DNA of 64,000 nt. It comes from Astropecten irregularis. Lineage: Eukaryota > Echinodermata > Asteroidea > Paxillosida > Astropectinidae. A program made the translations under genes and the position numbers. The stretch spans positions 21,108,783 to 21,172,782 of the forward strand of contig OZ020250.1 of the NCBI GenBank assembly GCA_963971285.1, read 5' to 3'. The number at the start of each line of letters is the position of its first letter. Positions within the stretch are counted from its first letter, which is position 1. This document shows, piece after piece, positions 24,618-37,200 of this stretch. Below the pieces are notes generated by a model, which was given only the letters and a program-made list of their open reading frames with translations, was not told where the DNA came from and ran no database searches.

Positions 24618-25003
24618 GGCGATTCCAAAAAGTGCGCCACCGTGAGTTTTCACTTTTCAATTTGTCGACCCAACGCACGTCCGGGGCGTTTCTCAAAGCT
24701 CGGCTCAGGCTCATACTCTGGCTTCGTCTCTGTCATCCATATGCTGAAAATATAGGTTGTGGCTTTTCATTGAAACTGAAGCTCTGTTTTCCTTTTCAAA
24801 CCAGAGAATCTACTTCCGAACCGCAGCCAAAAGGTTCTATTTTTATACCCAGGCCGTAATTTTTAAAATGGATTCACGAAATGGAGTCGGAGCCTGAGCC
24901 GGAGTGTCGAGCCGAGCTTTGAGAAAAGGCCTCAGAAAGGGTCGACACTTTCCGCGCATTGTGATTGGCCAACTCGTGGTGGTGCATTATTTGGAATCGC
25001 CCG
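24618..25003. mobile_element. GGGCGATTCCA-type inverted-repeat element, host of copy 3
   Basis: Left end gggcgattccaaaaagtgcg, right end attatttggaatcgccc. A solo copy without insertion sits at 17457-17622 (gggcgattccaaacagtgcg to tatggaatcgccc), in the intron after SLC5 exon 5. Comparing the two shows that the central part here was interrupted by the GGCTCM element. Confidence 0.62.
24685..24931. mobile_element. GGCTCM-type inverted-repeat element, copy 3, nested in another element
   Basis: gcgtttctcaaagctcggct at the left and gagccgagctttgagaaaag at the right. It lies inside a second inverted-repeat element (24618-25003) whose halves it separates. Confidence 0.65.
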
Positions 25004-25769
25004 TATTTACATAAAATCGTAAGTTACCTTTTATACTACATAATGATAACTTGAGAAGACTGAAACTCAAGTGATAATGTGCTTACCTTTTCGTCATCTT
25101 TAGGTTTGAATGTGCTGTTTATTTTCCAGTACACCAACTGGGGATCTAGTTTTGATGTCACATTCTCCCCTTAAAAAAACAAAATTGAATACAAAAGATT
25201 TTGCATTTTTCCCAGGTTCGATCTCATGTTACATAAAACCAAAATTAAAACGATTGGTGTTCGTGTTAGAGTGGATAATTTCAACAATAGTTATGTCTGT
25301 CTTTCAGTTGACATTTTAATCATTTGTGCTTTACCTGTTAGCAAGGTAACAATCACAGCTGTCGTCATGGTCATTGCTAGAACCACCACTCCATACCATA
25401 TCCGGCTCAGTCGAAACAGCAATGGCGTCTCTGGCCTACATGTTCAGAAACATACAAAATACTTGGCATAAGTAATATTTCAATATACAAGGCCTTTGTG
25501 TTAAATGAAATATACGACTTGTGGCGGTTCATTCAATGACACTTCATGCATGTGAGGAGAGAAGCAGACCATGCAACATCTTGAGTCGATTTCACGAAGC
25601 CCTACGATCGATCGTAACTCAAGCTACGACGGATAACCCATCGTAGGGGGTATATCCTATCTAGACCTGCAATGCATCACGAGTCCTACCATTGATAGTA
25701 AGTTACGATGAGTTTGGTGAAATCGACACCTGGTCTGCTCACTTATGCCGGAGTCATGCACACCTAAGC

Positions 25770-26010
25770 AGTGGCGCACCCAGGGGGGGGGGGGGGGGCT
25801 CGGGGGGCTTGAGCCCCCCCCCCCCCCCCCCCCCCAAGAGGGTCCCTGAAAAAAAAAACGAAAAAAAAAACGAGAAAAAGAAGAAAAAAAACGAAAAAAA
25901 GGGGGGAGGGAAAGGGAGAGGAGGAATTGGGGGGGGGGGGAGTCACAAAATGTTTTTTGGGAAAATTTTTTCTTTGAGCCCCCCCCCAAGACAAAATCCT
26001 GGGTGCGCCG
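25770..26010. repeat. Poly-G/poly-C and poly-A rich repeat with GGCGCACCCAGG end
   Basis: Starts gtggcgcacccagggg, passes through homopolymer runs of G, C and A, and ends with the mirrored tcctgggtgcgcc. It looks like a short inverted-repeat element whose homopolymers have grown. A comparable G/C-run repeat with mirrored gggggcac/gtgcccccc is at 43683-43958. Long open frames here are artefacts of composition. Confidence 0.6.
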
Positions 26011-26550
26011 GTGCAATGGTCAACCCACCATAAAATGAAAGGTGACATGTTCATCATCATTTTTCTGTACAACTTGAACACCTGTGACAGTTCTGAGTAT
26101 TTTTAAATAATTTTTGAAGTACATGTATTAGGATTTATCACGTGAAGCCTCTGTAGCTGTATCTGTAGAATACAGCAAGCAAACTCCGCAGGCGGGAGCT
26201 GTTACATGCGTTTGTGGATATTGGAGGAGACCTTACTGGTAATGGGCCCCCGAAACAGTTCTTCTCATGGCATGATGATATTCATGATATAGCTTTATTT
26301 CCGCATTGAAATACATTTTATACGGTATTTCCTGAAACGAATTGCCCCAGAAAATGGTATCATAGTGGCACATTAATAATATTGTGAAAACAGGATGTTT
26401 TGATACCGATTATGTCCATAGAGAATTCCGGCTATTGTTTTCGAAAATTATTATTCGCATATAGTGAGGTCCCTGCACATACACATACCCGTGCCAAACA
26501 TAATGAAGAACTGATAGCGAAGCCATGACAAACAAAACAAAACAAAAGGG

Positions 26551-26890
26551 TTAAAGGTGATATCATACTTTGGTTGTTGTCAAAGCAAAGCAGATTCATG
26601 GGCAAAAATATCATGAAAGAAACAGTCATCTGTGAAAATTTCAGTCCCATACGGTGCACACATTTTGAGAAAACGGTGAAAAACGCCCACAGTATTTCAG
26701 ATTTTTTTTTTTTTAAGATAAAAATAGTTTTTGGTCATTGGTTTTATTCTTTTCTATGGATAAAATATACAGCATTTCAGGCAGGAATATTTTAACAGTA
26801 TATTTTTACCATCACCATGTTTATAGTTATAGGTTAATCTGTGAATATTTCTGTTTCGGTATGCTACCAAAGTATGATGCTACCTTTAAG
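26551..26890. mobile_element. AAAGGTGATATCATACTTTGG element
   Basis: Full-length: ttaaaggtgatatcatactt at the left, aaagtatgatgctaccttta at the right, between the SLC5 fragment and the lectin gene. A truncated copy is at 28354-28670, 119 bp into lectin intron 1, and a fragment at 29156-29305. Confidence 0.62.
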
Positions 26891-27212
26891 AGACACAACG
26901 CGTGAATTACTCCTTAAATAATAATCAGTAAAAAAAAAAATTATGAAAAAAAAGAAAAAAACCAGCGCCATCAGCGTCGAGTTAAGCATGTGTCTACACC
27001 CCCTCCCCCCCCCCCCCCCAAAAAAAGGCAACTGGAAAATAAAATGCTGGACAATACCGGATCCTGTTATACGCACCAGTTACATGAAAAACGTATTGTG
27101 TAGGCTATATAGGTACATTGTTTTCTACTACAAATAATGATAGCAGAAGCAAGTGTGGGAAGAAAGGTCTAACACCCCTTCCCCCTTTTTTTGCCTGTCA
27201 AAAATCCCTGTA

Positions 27213-27656
27213 CAGGGTGTCCAAAAAAAACCACCGCAACACTTTGTGTCGAGAACTATTATATGAAAATTAAACTGTTAATCACTTCAAGATTCATGTA
27301 ATGTGATAAAGCCATGTCTTGTCTATCACCATGTAGAATTTGAGCAAAATTGGACTGAAAAAACTAAGACTGAATCACCCAATCTCAAAACCCAATTTTC
27401 ATCTTTCTTTCAATATACATTATGTGTGTATTGACCACTTATTCTGGAATACTGCAAATTTGTTTTTAAAGAGTACTCTTTCAATAATGTTGGTCATATT
27501 TTCGCCAATTTCCGCCCGATTTTGCTTAAGTTCTATACAAGGTGATAGCCAAGACATGGTTGTATCACATATCTGAATCTTGAAGTGATAAACAGTTTAA
27601 TTTTAACATAATGGTTCCCGACACAGTGTGTTGCGGTTTTTTTCTGAGACACCCTG
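27213..27656. mobile_element. TA-flanked element with CAGGGTGTC ends (Tc1/mariner-like MITE)
   Basis: cagggtgtccaaaaaaaacc at the left, gtttttttctgagacaccctg at the right, with TA at both borders. The interior is also partly mirrored (gataaagccatgtcttgtct against agccaagacatggttgtatc). TA duplications and such ends are typical of Tc1/mariner non-autonomous elements; the superfamily call is inference. Confidence 0.6.
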
Positions 27657-28171
27657 TATTATGATATCCACAGTTGCAGGTGATTGCGTGCAATTGCATA
27701 GGGCCTAGTCTACTTTACCCTTTGGTCTGACGATGACTTTTGGTATATGTACCAAAGACCGGTATATTTCAGTATACCAAATCCACACCGTGATATCGCA
27801 TTTTGTTTGTACTCGTGAAGAGACGTGAAGATTTTCCATTGAGGTTGGAGTACTGTTAAGATAATGAGCAACCAATCAGATTGCGTGTGTTATGTCGTCT
27901 GTGTAATGATAAATAAACATTTCACCTGCTCTTTAGAACCAACTATAAGGCACGATTTATTCAATAATTATTATACTTCGCCATTTTCTCTTGTGGTAGT
28001 GGTATTAAATATTAACAGCTTCCGGACTTTAAATCGGTCGGAGTTTAGTTGGCTGTAGTCACTCCGCCGCTAGGAAACTACAAACTCGCATTAAATAGTT
28101 GTTAAGCTGTGCCGTAAATTTGAGCATTTTTTCGGGATCATTTTCCCGCCTTTTTGAATGGAGAGGCCATA

Positions 28172-28235
28172 ATGACTGTAATACGTGGAGCAATGAAGCC
28201 GAATATTCTGATCTTGTTTTCTTTCCTAGTTACAG
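28172..28235 (+). CDS. Lectin gene exon 1: signal peptide
   Basis: ATG at 28172 (a second in-frame ATG at 28193) followed by a basic start (MKPN) and the hydrophobic core [11 protein letters not shown], ending in a phase-1 donor acag|gtgagt. Joined to exon 2 the sequence continues VVAQT, giving a plausible signal peptidase site after VVA. An upstream ATG at 28158 opens only four codons. The first intron is about 4.0 kb and holds several repeats. Confidence 0.8.
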
Positions 28236-31200
28236 GTGAGTCCCGTGTGAACGCACTGTTTCTAAATCAAACTACAAAATTGTTTTACGATCATTGTCTA
28301 CATTTTGTTTTCCTTTTTGAGGCTTATGGTCACTTTTTGCAAACCTTTACAGCTTAAAGGTAGTAGCCTACCATACTTTGGTAAGAAACCAAAACAGAAA
28401 TCTTCACAGATTTACATATAACTTACAGGGTGTAAAGATGGTGATGGTAGAAACATACCGTTAACATTTTTATGCCTGAAATGTTGTATTTATCAAGAAA
28501 AGAGTAAAACCCAATTGACTAAAAACAATTTTGATCTTCGGAAGATCAAAAATCCCGTGAACAAATGTTAAAATACTGTGGACGTTTTTCACTCTTTTCT
28601 CAAAAAGTGGGCACCATATGGGTCTGGGAATTTCACAGATGACTGGTACTGTTTATCTCCCTTGATATTTTGATTTGCTTTTAAATTTGAAATGTTTTAA
28701 TTCGGAATTTTGCTTGGGTGGGACGTAAAACTTAGATTCGAGGGGGCGTGATGGAATATTGTCAGGATCACAATAATTGCCATAGTGCCGCGAAAATGAT
28801 ACCAATTATTGAATTATGCCACAAAATTGATGCTTACATAAAGATTCCGATACAGAGTTCATATAGTTTGAGCCGGCTGATGCTATTTATATGCTCAAAC
28901 TAATTGGAAGTAATATCAATCACGTGGGTCAGATTGTTAGCCACTTGACTCCTGCAGATAAAGATTCGGTACCAGGTTGAGGTATATCCAGATAGAAGCC
29001 ACGCCAGCTATACGAGTGGTATACATTATGGTATATGATAATAATACAGCGTTTATTTATAGCGGTTTCAAACCCATCATCATAACGCCTCACCACAGAG
29101 GTCATTTCCCCTTGTCTGCAATATTATTGTGAGAAGCAAGTAGTTACAGTATTTCTTGCTTAAAGATAACTTTCCAACTTTGGTTTTTGGCAAATAAATG
29201 CAGATTCATTGGCGAAAATATTAAGAAAGATACAGTAACAGTCATCTGTGAAATTCCCAGTCCCATTATAATGTATACGGTGCCCACGTTTTGAGAAAAT
29301 AGGGAGATTGTTGAAAGTCGGACTCACCCAATTGAACGGAAATTTGTTGGCGACCAAGTACCTGCCACCCGTGCTGCCCCAAAGAATATTCAAAAAGAAA
29401 GGAAAATTGACCTACCTTCAGGACTGAATGATTACTCACACGAAAATACGAAACGGTATATGCATTATAGCGGTATATGCATACCGATTCGTATGGGTAA
29501 ATTTCTTCAAAACAAGGTCAGTTTTCCTCGCTTTTGAATATTCTGTGTGGCGGTATAAAGAATATGCTATCCAACAAAATTCTGTGTTATTGTGTTTGGG
29601 AGAGGATCCGGAAAGGTCGCGGACCACCTAGACTTAATGGGGTCACTCTTTCTTAGTCCGCGCGGTGATTGTCTCTTTTTTTCCCCCGCAACTCTCGCGC
29701 GGTTTCGCGCGAGTTGCGGGGGGGAAAAAAGTCAATCACCGCGCGGACTAAGAAAGACTTGGCCCCAAGTCTACGGACCACCAGATCCGGTGTCATGCCA
29801 AAAGGTGTCCGATGCCAAATAGTGTCCGCGGAGCATGCGCAGTGAACACTGGACACTTTTTGGCATGTATATACATGCCAAATAGTGTCCGCTGCCAAAT
29901 AGTGTCCGAGCACAACCCATGCGTACGCACGTATAATGGTGCATTTGAAGAAGGCCGCGTACGTACAAGTACTAGTATTCTCGATCCTTTCTGATTGTTT
30001 GTCAAGGTACCGTATATTGCAGGGAGTCTATAGGGAGGTGTAATGAATAATACATATTTTGCAGGAAGTTAAAACAAACAGTACAATACGCATGCTATAA
30101 ACAAATAAAAACACTTTCATTTACGATCAAAAAATAACACGATATTGCGTGACTTTTATCACCTTTTTTCCCGTATCTGTATATCTACCCATCTAACTAA
30201 CCCTTAATTTCTTTTCTATTAAAAATAACGTCATTGGAACACTATTCTTAAACTATCTGCCAAGCTTGATGTCAGCCCGATTATTCTTAACTGCCCTTAG
30301 TAGATTTCACATGATGATTTTCGTCGATATAAATTATAAACTCCGACACGTCTTGCTAGGTGAAGAGTCAGCCTGACTCCATAGGACGCACGCTAAGTGC
30401 GGACACTATTTAGCAAGCTTGCATAATTATATGACGTCAACGGTGCATAGCCAATCAAATCCCAGTATGGTAATTAGCGGACACTATTTGGCAACGGACA
30501 CCTTTTGGCATGACACCGGGATCCGACTTTCATCAACACCCGAAAATAGTGAAGAATATGAAGCCCTATTCGTGCCACTTGACCAGTAGATGTATGTTTC
30601 CCCATGTGCGATGTATTTCATTGTACCGCCACTTATATCTCGCGGCCGCCACTTAGTAAGTCGCGACCGCCACTTATTATCTCGCGGCCGCCACTTAGTA
30701 AGTCGCGACTGCCACTTATTATCTCGCGGCCGCCACTTAGTAAGTCGCGACCGCCACTTATTATCTCGCGGCCGCCACTTAGTAAGTCGCGACCGCCACT
30801 TATTATCTCGCGGCTGCCACTTAGTATCTCGTGGCCGCCACTTAGTATCTCGTGGCCGCCACTTAGTATCTCGTGGCCGCCACTTAGTATCTCGTGGCCG
30901 CCACTTATTATCTCGCTGCAGAGAACATGAACAAGATTCTCAGTGCAATGAATTTCCCTGCATCTTTTATGTGCCTAAATATAAATACGTCATTTGTATA
31001 GCATGGCTACATACATGTATTATAGTTTGCACAATTACATGTCATGCGAAATTGTGTGCTGTAAGCTTCTTTGAAAATAAGTTGACATTTGTATTTTCCA
31101 TTCGTATTATGATATTTATAATATTTAATGCTGCCTGCATCAAACTTTGTAACCAGTTGAACAAAATGTATCTTTTCAATAACCAAAAAGTATTGGTAAA

Positions 31201-34200
31201 GGTTAGACTAGAGTTTGAGGCTATCAGATATAACCTTTATCAAAGATATCGCGTATTCAGGCAAACAAAATCACAACCTTTACACCTCCAAGTATACAGT
31301 AAAAAGCCGGTTAACGCCCATTAATCTGATACTCAACATAACACTGCATGACACCAAAAGTGTAATATAATTCACACTTTTATGAGATTTCTTGTCTTGA
31401 TTTCAATTCAATTAGTTTATCGTGACAATCTTCTCAGAAAGATACAATGCTTCATTTTCTATACCAACTTGACAGTAATGAATAGATTTAAAGTTTTATT
31501 TTGCTAAATTAAAGGTAATATCATACTTTGGTTTTTGTCAAAGAAATACAGATTCATGAGCAAAAATATCAAGGAAGATACAGTAACAGTCATCTGTGAA
31601 AATTCAGTCCCATGCAGTGCCCACTTTTTGAGAAAACAGTGAAAAACAGCCACAGTATTTCTTAAGTATTTTCTCTTTTATTTTTGATCTTTTAAATGAT
31701 CAAAAAGATTTTCAGTCGTTGTTTTACTAATTTCTGGATAAATACACCATTTCAGGCGGAAATATTTGAACGCTATGTTCCTACCATCACCATCTTCATA
31801 TCCTGAAAGTTATACGAAAATCTGTGAACATTTCTGTTTGGGTACGTTACCAATCCTGTACTTTAAAGGTAGTATCAGGGTATGAAGATGGTGGTGGTAG
31901 AAACATACTGTTAAAATATTTTTTCAACCTGAAATGCTGTATTTATCCAGAAATTTGTAAAACAACAACCGAAAATGTTTAGATTTTTTCAGTAAAAGAG
32001 AAAAAATTTAAGAAATACTGTGGCCGTTTTTCACTGTTTTCACAAAAAGTGGGTACCGTATGGTAATGAAAGTTTCACAGATGACTTTTACTGTATCTTC
32101 CTTGATATTTGTGCCCATGAGTCTGCATTTCTTTGACAAAAACCAAAGTATGATATTACCTTTAAGTCACTGAACAAGTGAATTCGAAGACTGGTTACTA
32201 TAGTAAAAGTTTGTTGACCTTTTGTTCTCTTATGAATGAACTTCCAGTGGTGGCCCAGACATATCCTAAATGTGGAGGAAGCTGGGTGCAGAGGAATGAC
32301 CGATGTTACTTAGCTGTGTCTGGGAGCGATAAGGAATGGACAGATGCCAGGACAAATTGCCAGAATAAAGGAGGAGATTTGGTCATCATACCTGACCAGG
32401 CTACTGCTGTAAGTTATCTAGCAATTATGACATTTTGTGGTGTTGTCTGGGGTCAATTTCAAAGAGCTGCTTAGGCACCAAACTTTGCTTTTAAGCACCA
32501 AAAACCTTGGTATAAAATCAAATCAGTATGTCAGCCAAAACTCCTTGTGAATGTTATGGTCAGCAAACAATGGCCGACTAATACAAGTTAAAAGCAGTAA
32601 ACATCACATGAAAGTTGGTTGGTAAGCCTGTTTGATCAAGGAAGACTTTTCATGCTTAAAGGGATGGTACAGAACTGGTGTTTGCGACAAAACCGTTGCC
32701 TACAGTGAAAGCACATTATGTAATCCATCATATACCTTAACTGACAAACCTGTAGAAGTTTGAGGTCAATCAACCATCTGGGTCACGAGAAAATAGTGAA
32801 ACCCCCCCCCCCCCCCCAAACCCGTGTACAGAGAACTGTACACATTTCAACGAATGTGTACAGCAATAACGCTTCGAAGCGATTTAGTCCGATCAGGAAA
32901 TAGTTTCAATTATTTCTCAACGAATATGGCATTTCAAACAAAAAACATTTCATGGGATGTTTTCTCCTATCATCACCATTATACTGTGTAAGTTTTATGT
33001 GAATCTGTGATCACGAAGTGTATTTTGTCTTACCAATTCTGTACCATCCCTTGAAGCAAAATGTTTGCTTGGCCATTGGGGGTGGGGGGGGGGGGGGGGT
33101 ACTATGATTGATAGTAAGTTAGAATGAGTTTGGTGAAATCGACACCGGTTCTTCCTTTTCTATGAAACTAATACCCATACATTTTCTTATGAGGCTAAAT
33201 TCGACAAACTTTGCAATATATGGAGGATGTGGTTTTCTAAGCAGCAATAATGATCGTCAAGATTTTAGTTCAGGATACTTGTTTTTCCTTATATACCATT
33301 CCTTAAATACTGTAGAACTTAATTTCATTGATTCTCCCTCAGGACGTGTTGCTGAATATGCTCTCAGGAGTGACGCAACAATACTGGATTGGACTGCACG
33401 ACAAAGTCAACGAGAAAGTCTTTAAATGGGTTGATGAGGAAACTCCAACGGATAAAAACTATGTGTAAGTGAAAAACAAATGATCTCCCTAAACTTTTAT
33501 CACTGACTGATTATTTAAAGGTATAATACATGATTGGTATTAAAGGTCACAGAGCAACACTCTGATCCAGCTTGTAGGTGATAATAAACCTGTGCACAAA
33601 AATTGCTTAGCACAAAAATGTCCCAATAAAACAAACCACCTTTAAAAATTCCATTTGGTATTCATGGTCGGTGAACAACAGCCAAAGTGACACACAACAC
33701 ATTGGAATTTTTTTGTTATGAAGACAGAAATTTCATGATTAGCAAATGTTTGTGCTAAGCAGGGCCATGCAATTGGCCTATAAGGCCTTGGCAAACCACT
33801 CCACATACTGCAATCGTTGGGGTTCGAACCAGGGACTCTAGACCTGAAGAGCAAACCACTATTCACCAGCCTGATCCAAAGATTCAAAACCTAAACTCAC
33901 TAATGCTTGATTTTCAGCAACTGGAGTCCCGGAGAACCGAACAACTCTGGAGCTCCATGGTCATCAGAGGACTGCGTGGCCATGAAACCTGACACTGCGA
34001 CAGGCAAATGGAATGATGAGACATGTACCGATAAACGACCTTACATCTGTGACAGACTTGTCAGTAAGTTGCATCAAAATTGCCCACGAGCCTATTCCAT
34101 AGAGCTGGTTTAGCAACAAAGTTTCATAAATCAATGCTAAATCAAATCAGGCCGATAGTGTATTCCTGTTTGAATGCAACTTTCAGCAAGTAATCGCCGA

Positions 34201-37200
34201 ATCAATTCAAATACAAAAGAGACATTTCCAAACAAATGTGCTAGCTTAAGGGTCTCAATGACATCTAGGACTCAAATTGAATCTTAATTTTGTGACTTTG
34301 AAAGGAAACAGTGCCATTCATAAATAAATGATAATAGACTTGGTAGACTTGGAACCAACAGCAATTATCTTCTTATGAAAAATTAACAAGTTCACATCAA
34401 GGTGGAAAGAAATGTACAATCATTTGATTGTAATGTCCACTTTAAGTGATTACAATTCATAGCCTAGCAGCCTTACAAGGGGCATTTCTCAAAGCTTGGC
34501 TCCGGCTCAAGCTCTGGCTCCGCCTCCATTTCGTGAATCCATTTCAAAATTACAGGTATCAAAATAGAGGCTTAATTTGGCTGCAGTTAGGAAGTAGATT
34601 CTCTGGTTTGAAAAGGACAACAGAGCTTCAGCTTCAATGAAAAACCACAGCCTATATTTTCAGCCTATGAAAACAGAGACGGAGCCGGAGCCGAGCTTTG
34701 AGAAAGGCCCAAGGGGGCTTCAACTTTGCATTATATTAGCACCAAGTTGCAAAATATCTTTGATGAATTACCACAGCAAGCCTTCCCAAATGTGACGAAT
34801 CGGACGGCTGGCGAAGCTACAACGGTAAATGCTACCAGTTCTTCACCATCGGGGCACGGAACTGGAAGTCTGCCCAGGATGTCTGCGCCTTCTTCTCTGG
34901 AGGTCACCTGGCCTACATCAAAAGCGCCGACGACCAAGCCTTCGTGGATAACCTGCAGATCACTCACGGCACTGCTTACTGGATTGGATTACAGGCATGT
35001 GCTGTATCAATTTTTCTTATGTCTTGGGTTTGCAGTATGGTAGTATCATACTTTGGTAGCATACCGAAACAGAAATCTTCACAGATTTACATATAACTTA
35101 CAGGGTATAAAGACGGTGATGGTAGAAACATACCATTAAAATGTTTCTGCCTAAAATGCTGTATTTATTCAGAAAAGTGTAAAAACAGTGACCAAAATTT
35201 CTTATCTTTTTAAGATCAATAATAAAAGAGAAAAGACTACTGTGGCCATTTTCACTGTTTTCTCAAACAGTGGGCACTGTATGGGACTGACATTTTCACA
35301 GATGACTGTAACTGTATCTTCCTTGATATTTGTGTCCATGAATCTGTATTTCTTTGACAAAAACCAAAGTTTGATATTACCTTCAAAAAGACCACTCTAT
35401 CTTTGGCTTTTGTCATTTTTATTGTTTTAATTTTTAAAGTACATTTGAATAACAGATTTACAATTTCCATAAGTTTCAGATGTTTTTAAATTTAAACATT
35501 CATTTTCACCCTGCACTAAAATAATGTCTTCAATTCCTGTGTGTCAATTTTTGCAAATTTAATTTTATGCCATCTGTGGCTATGTGCGATCCCATAAAAA
35601 TTACCAATTTTTAAAATTGGCTGTTTATGTTAAATTGTTTTGTTTTGTTTGTGATGTTTGTTTTTAACCATTAGGACGGTGCATCCGATGGTCAATACCA
35701 ATGGACCGATACCTCACCGTTTGACAAAAGCAACTCCTTCAATAAATGGGACACCAATCAGCCGAAGAATAAGTGAGTTACTATTCATTGCCTTCAGCTC
35801 AGGCTCAGGCTCAAGCGCAAGCTCAAGCTCAAGCTCAAGCTCAAGCTCAGGCTCAGGCTCAGGCTCTGGCTCAGGCTCAGGCTCAAGCTCAGGCTCCGGC
35901 TCCGGCTCCGGCTCTGTCATACATATGCTGAAAATATAGCTTGTGTTTTTTTTTTCATTGAAGCTGAAGCTCTGTTTTCCTTGTCAAACCCGAGAATCTA
36001 CTTTCGAATGGCAACCAAAAGCCTCTATTTTGATACCCGTTGTTTTAGGATGGATTCACGAAATGGAGCCGGAGTGTGAGCCTGAGCCTCCATTCCGTAA
36101 ACCCCCTGACCAAGCCCTGCTTGGGCTCTGACTGCGGCTTCAGCTCAATTGTGGAGATCTAGTTTGATTAATATAAAGTATCAAAGCTCAGGGTTCTGGC
36201 TGTAGCTTCAAAGAGAACACTTCTCTTTATAAATTATAGCAAAAGAAATTAAGCTTTAACTTCACAATCAATACTAGGGTCTGTATTGCCAGCTTCTGGA
36301 TGGCAGAAACCAAAGCCTGAGCCAGAGTATGACCCAGAGCTTCAAAGGGAGCTTTAATCCAAGGGTGTGATTAAAAGCCCAAATCTGGAATGACTGGGCC
36401 CTGTCTGGCTGAACCAAACTTACCCAACATTCAGTAATCTCTAAGATTATCACAAGCACAGCAAGATATTACTCCAAATATAACTCTCAAATTCTTGGCT
36501 GGATAGAACTTGAGAATGTTCCCATGTCTCACATTGCAGCTGGTTTGGCAAAGAAGGCGACTGTGGTAGCGTCAATGATAAAGGACTGTGGACCATAAAA
36601 AACTGCAACACCAAGTCCAATTATATTTGTGAAATCGCTGAAGGTAAGACTGTCACTTGAACCCAAACAAACAAACAAACAAACAAACAAACAAGTCTAA
36701 ATCTTGCTCAATCAAAGGGAAAATGGCCGAGATGCAATTCCATGTTTTTCTTAATCATCAAATAACCACAAGGGAAACTGACTGGATTAATTTTAAGTCA
36801 TTGAACAAAGTGAACAAAGAAAAATTGACTGGAGCGGGATTCGAACCAGTGACCCCCAGAATACCATACCGGTGCTCTACCAACCAATCAAAACAAGATA
36901 TAAATCAGTATTGGTTATTTCATTCATGGGACTGTAGATATTGAGCTACTGATGAACACGCTTACATAAATATAAAGCATAAAGCATTTTAACTTGCTAA
37001 GCAGACTCTTAAATCCACACACTCCGCTATCCCGTGTCTCAATTGTTTCCCCTCCCCATCCACATATAACTACAAATCATATCCATCTTGTTTTCTCATA
37101 CCAAGGATCCTGCCCAGTGGGCTGGCATTTGTTCAATGGGAAGTGCTACCAAGTCAACTCCCAAGTTCTCAAGACGTGGACCGATGCCAGAAAATTCTGT

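Larger units (their letters stand above)
24089..25435 (-). pseudogene. Three 3'-terminal exons of a second SLC5 carrier, 5' part absent from the window
   Basis: Exons 25435-25335, 25169-25087 and 24301-24089 match exons 13-15 of the SLC5 gene to the right in length, phase and sequence. The first is 101 nt in both genes and encodes LSRIWYGVVV...VIVTLLTG against NKIWFGLLTF...IIVTLITG (last transmembrane segment). The second encodes NVTSKLDPQLVYWKI against NDTSKMDPRLVVWNI. The third encodes a 70-codon acidic tail ending TAC-stop with no PDZ motif. Frames and splice sites are intact. No homologue of exons 1-12 was found upstream on this strand as far as the lectin gene at 28172 or beyond. It may be a truncated tandem duplicate, or the end of a gene whose other exons lie outside the window; pseudogene is the more likely reading. 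Confidence 0.62.

Noticed and set aside
25657-26081. Open frames of over 100 codons on both strands
   Set aside because: Homopolymer G, C and A runs; proline/glycine/lysine-only sequence without domain.
30626-30917. CRISPR array
   Set aside because: No unique spacers; units are contiguous and the window is animal DNA.
30590-31324. Long open frame (244 codons) with heptapeptide repeats
   Set aside because: It is open only because the 21-bp tandem unit has no stop codons in several frames; no domain, no splice fit.
34731-34967. Minus-strand open frame opposite lectin exon 5
   Set aside because: Antisense shadow of the CTLD2 coding exon.
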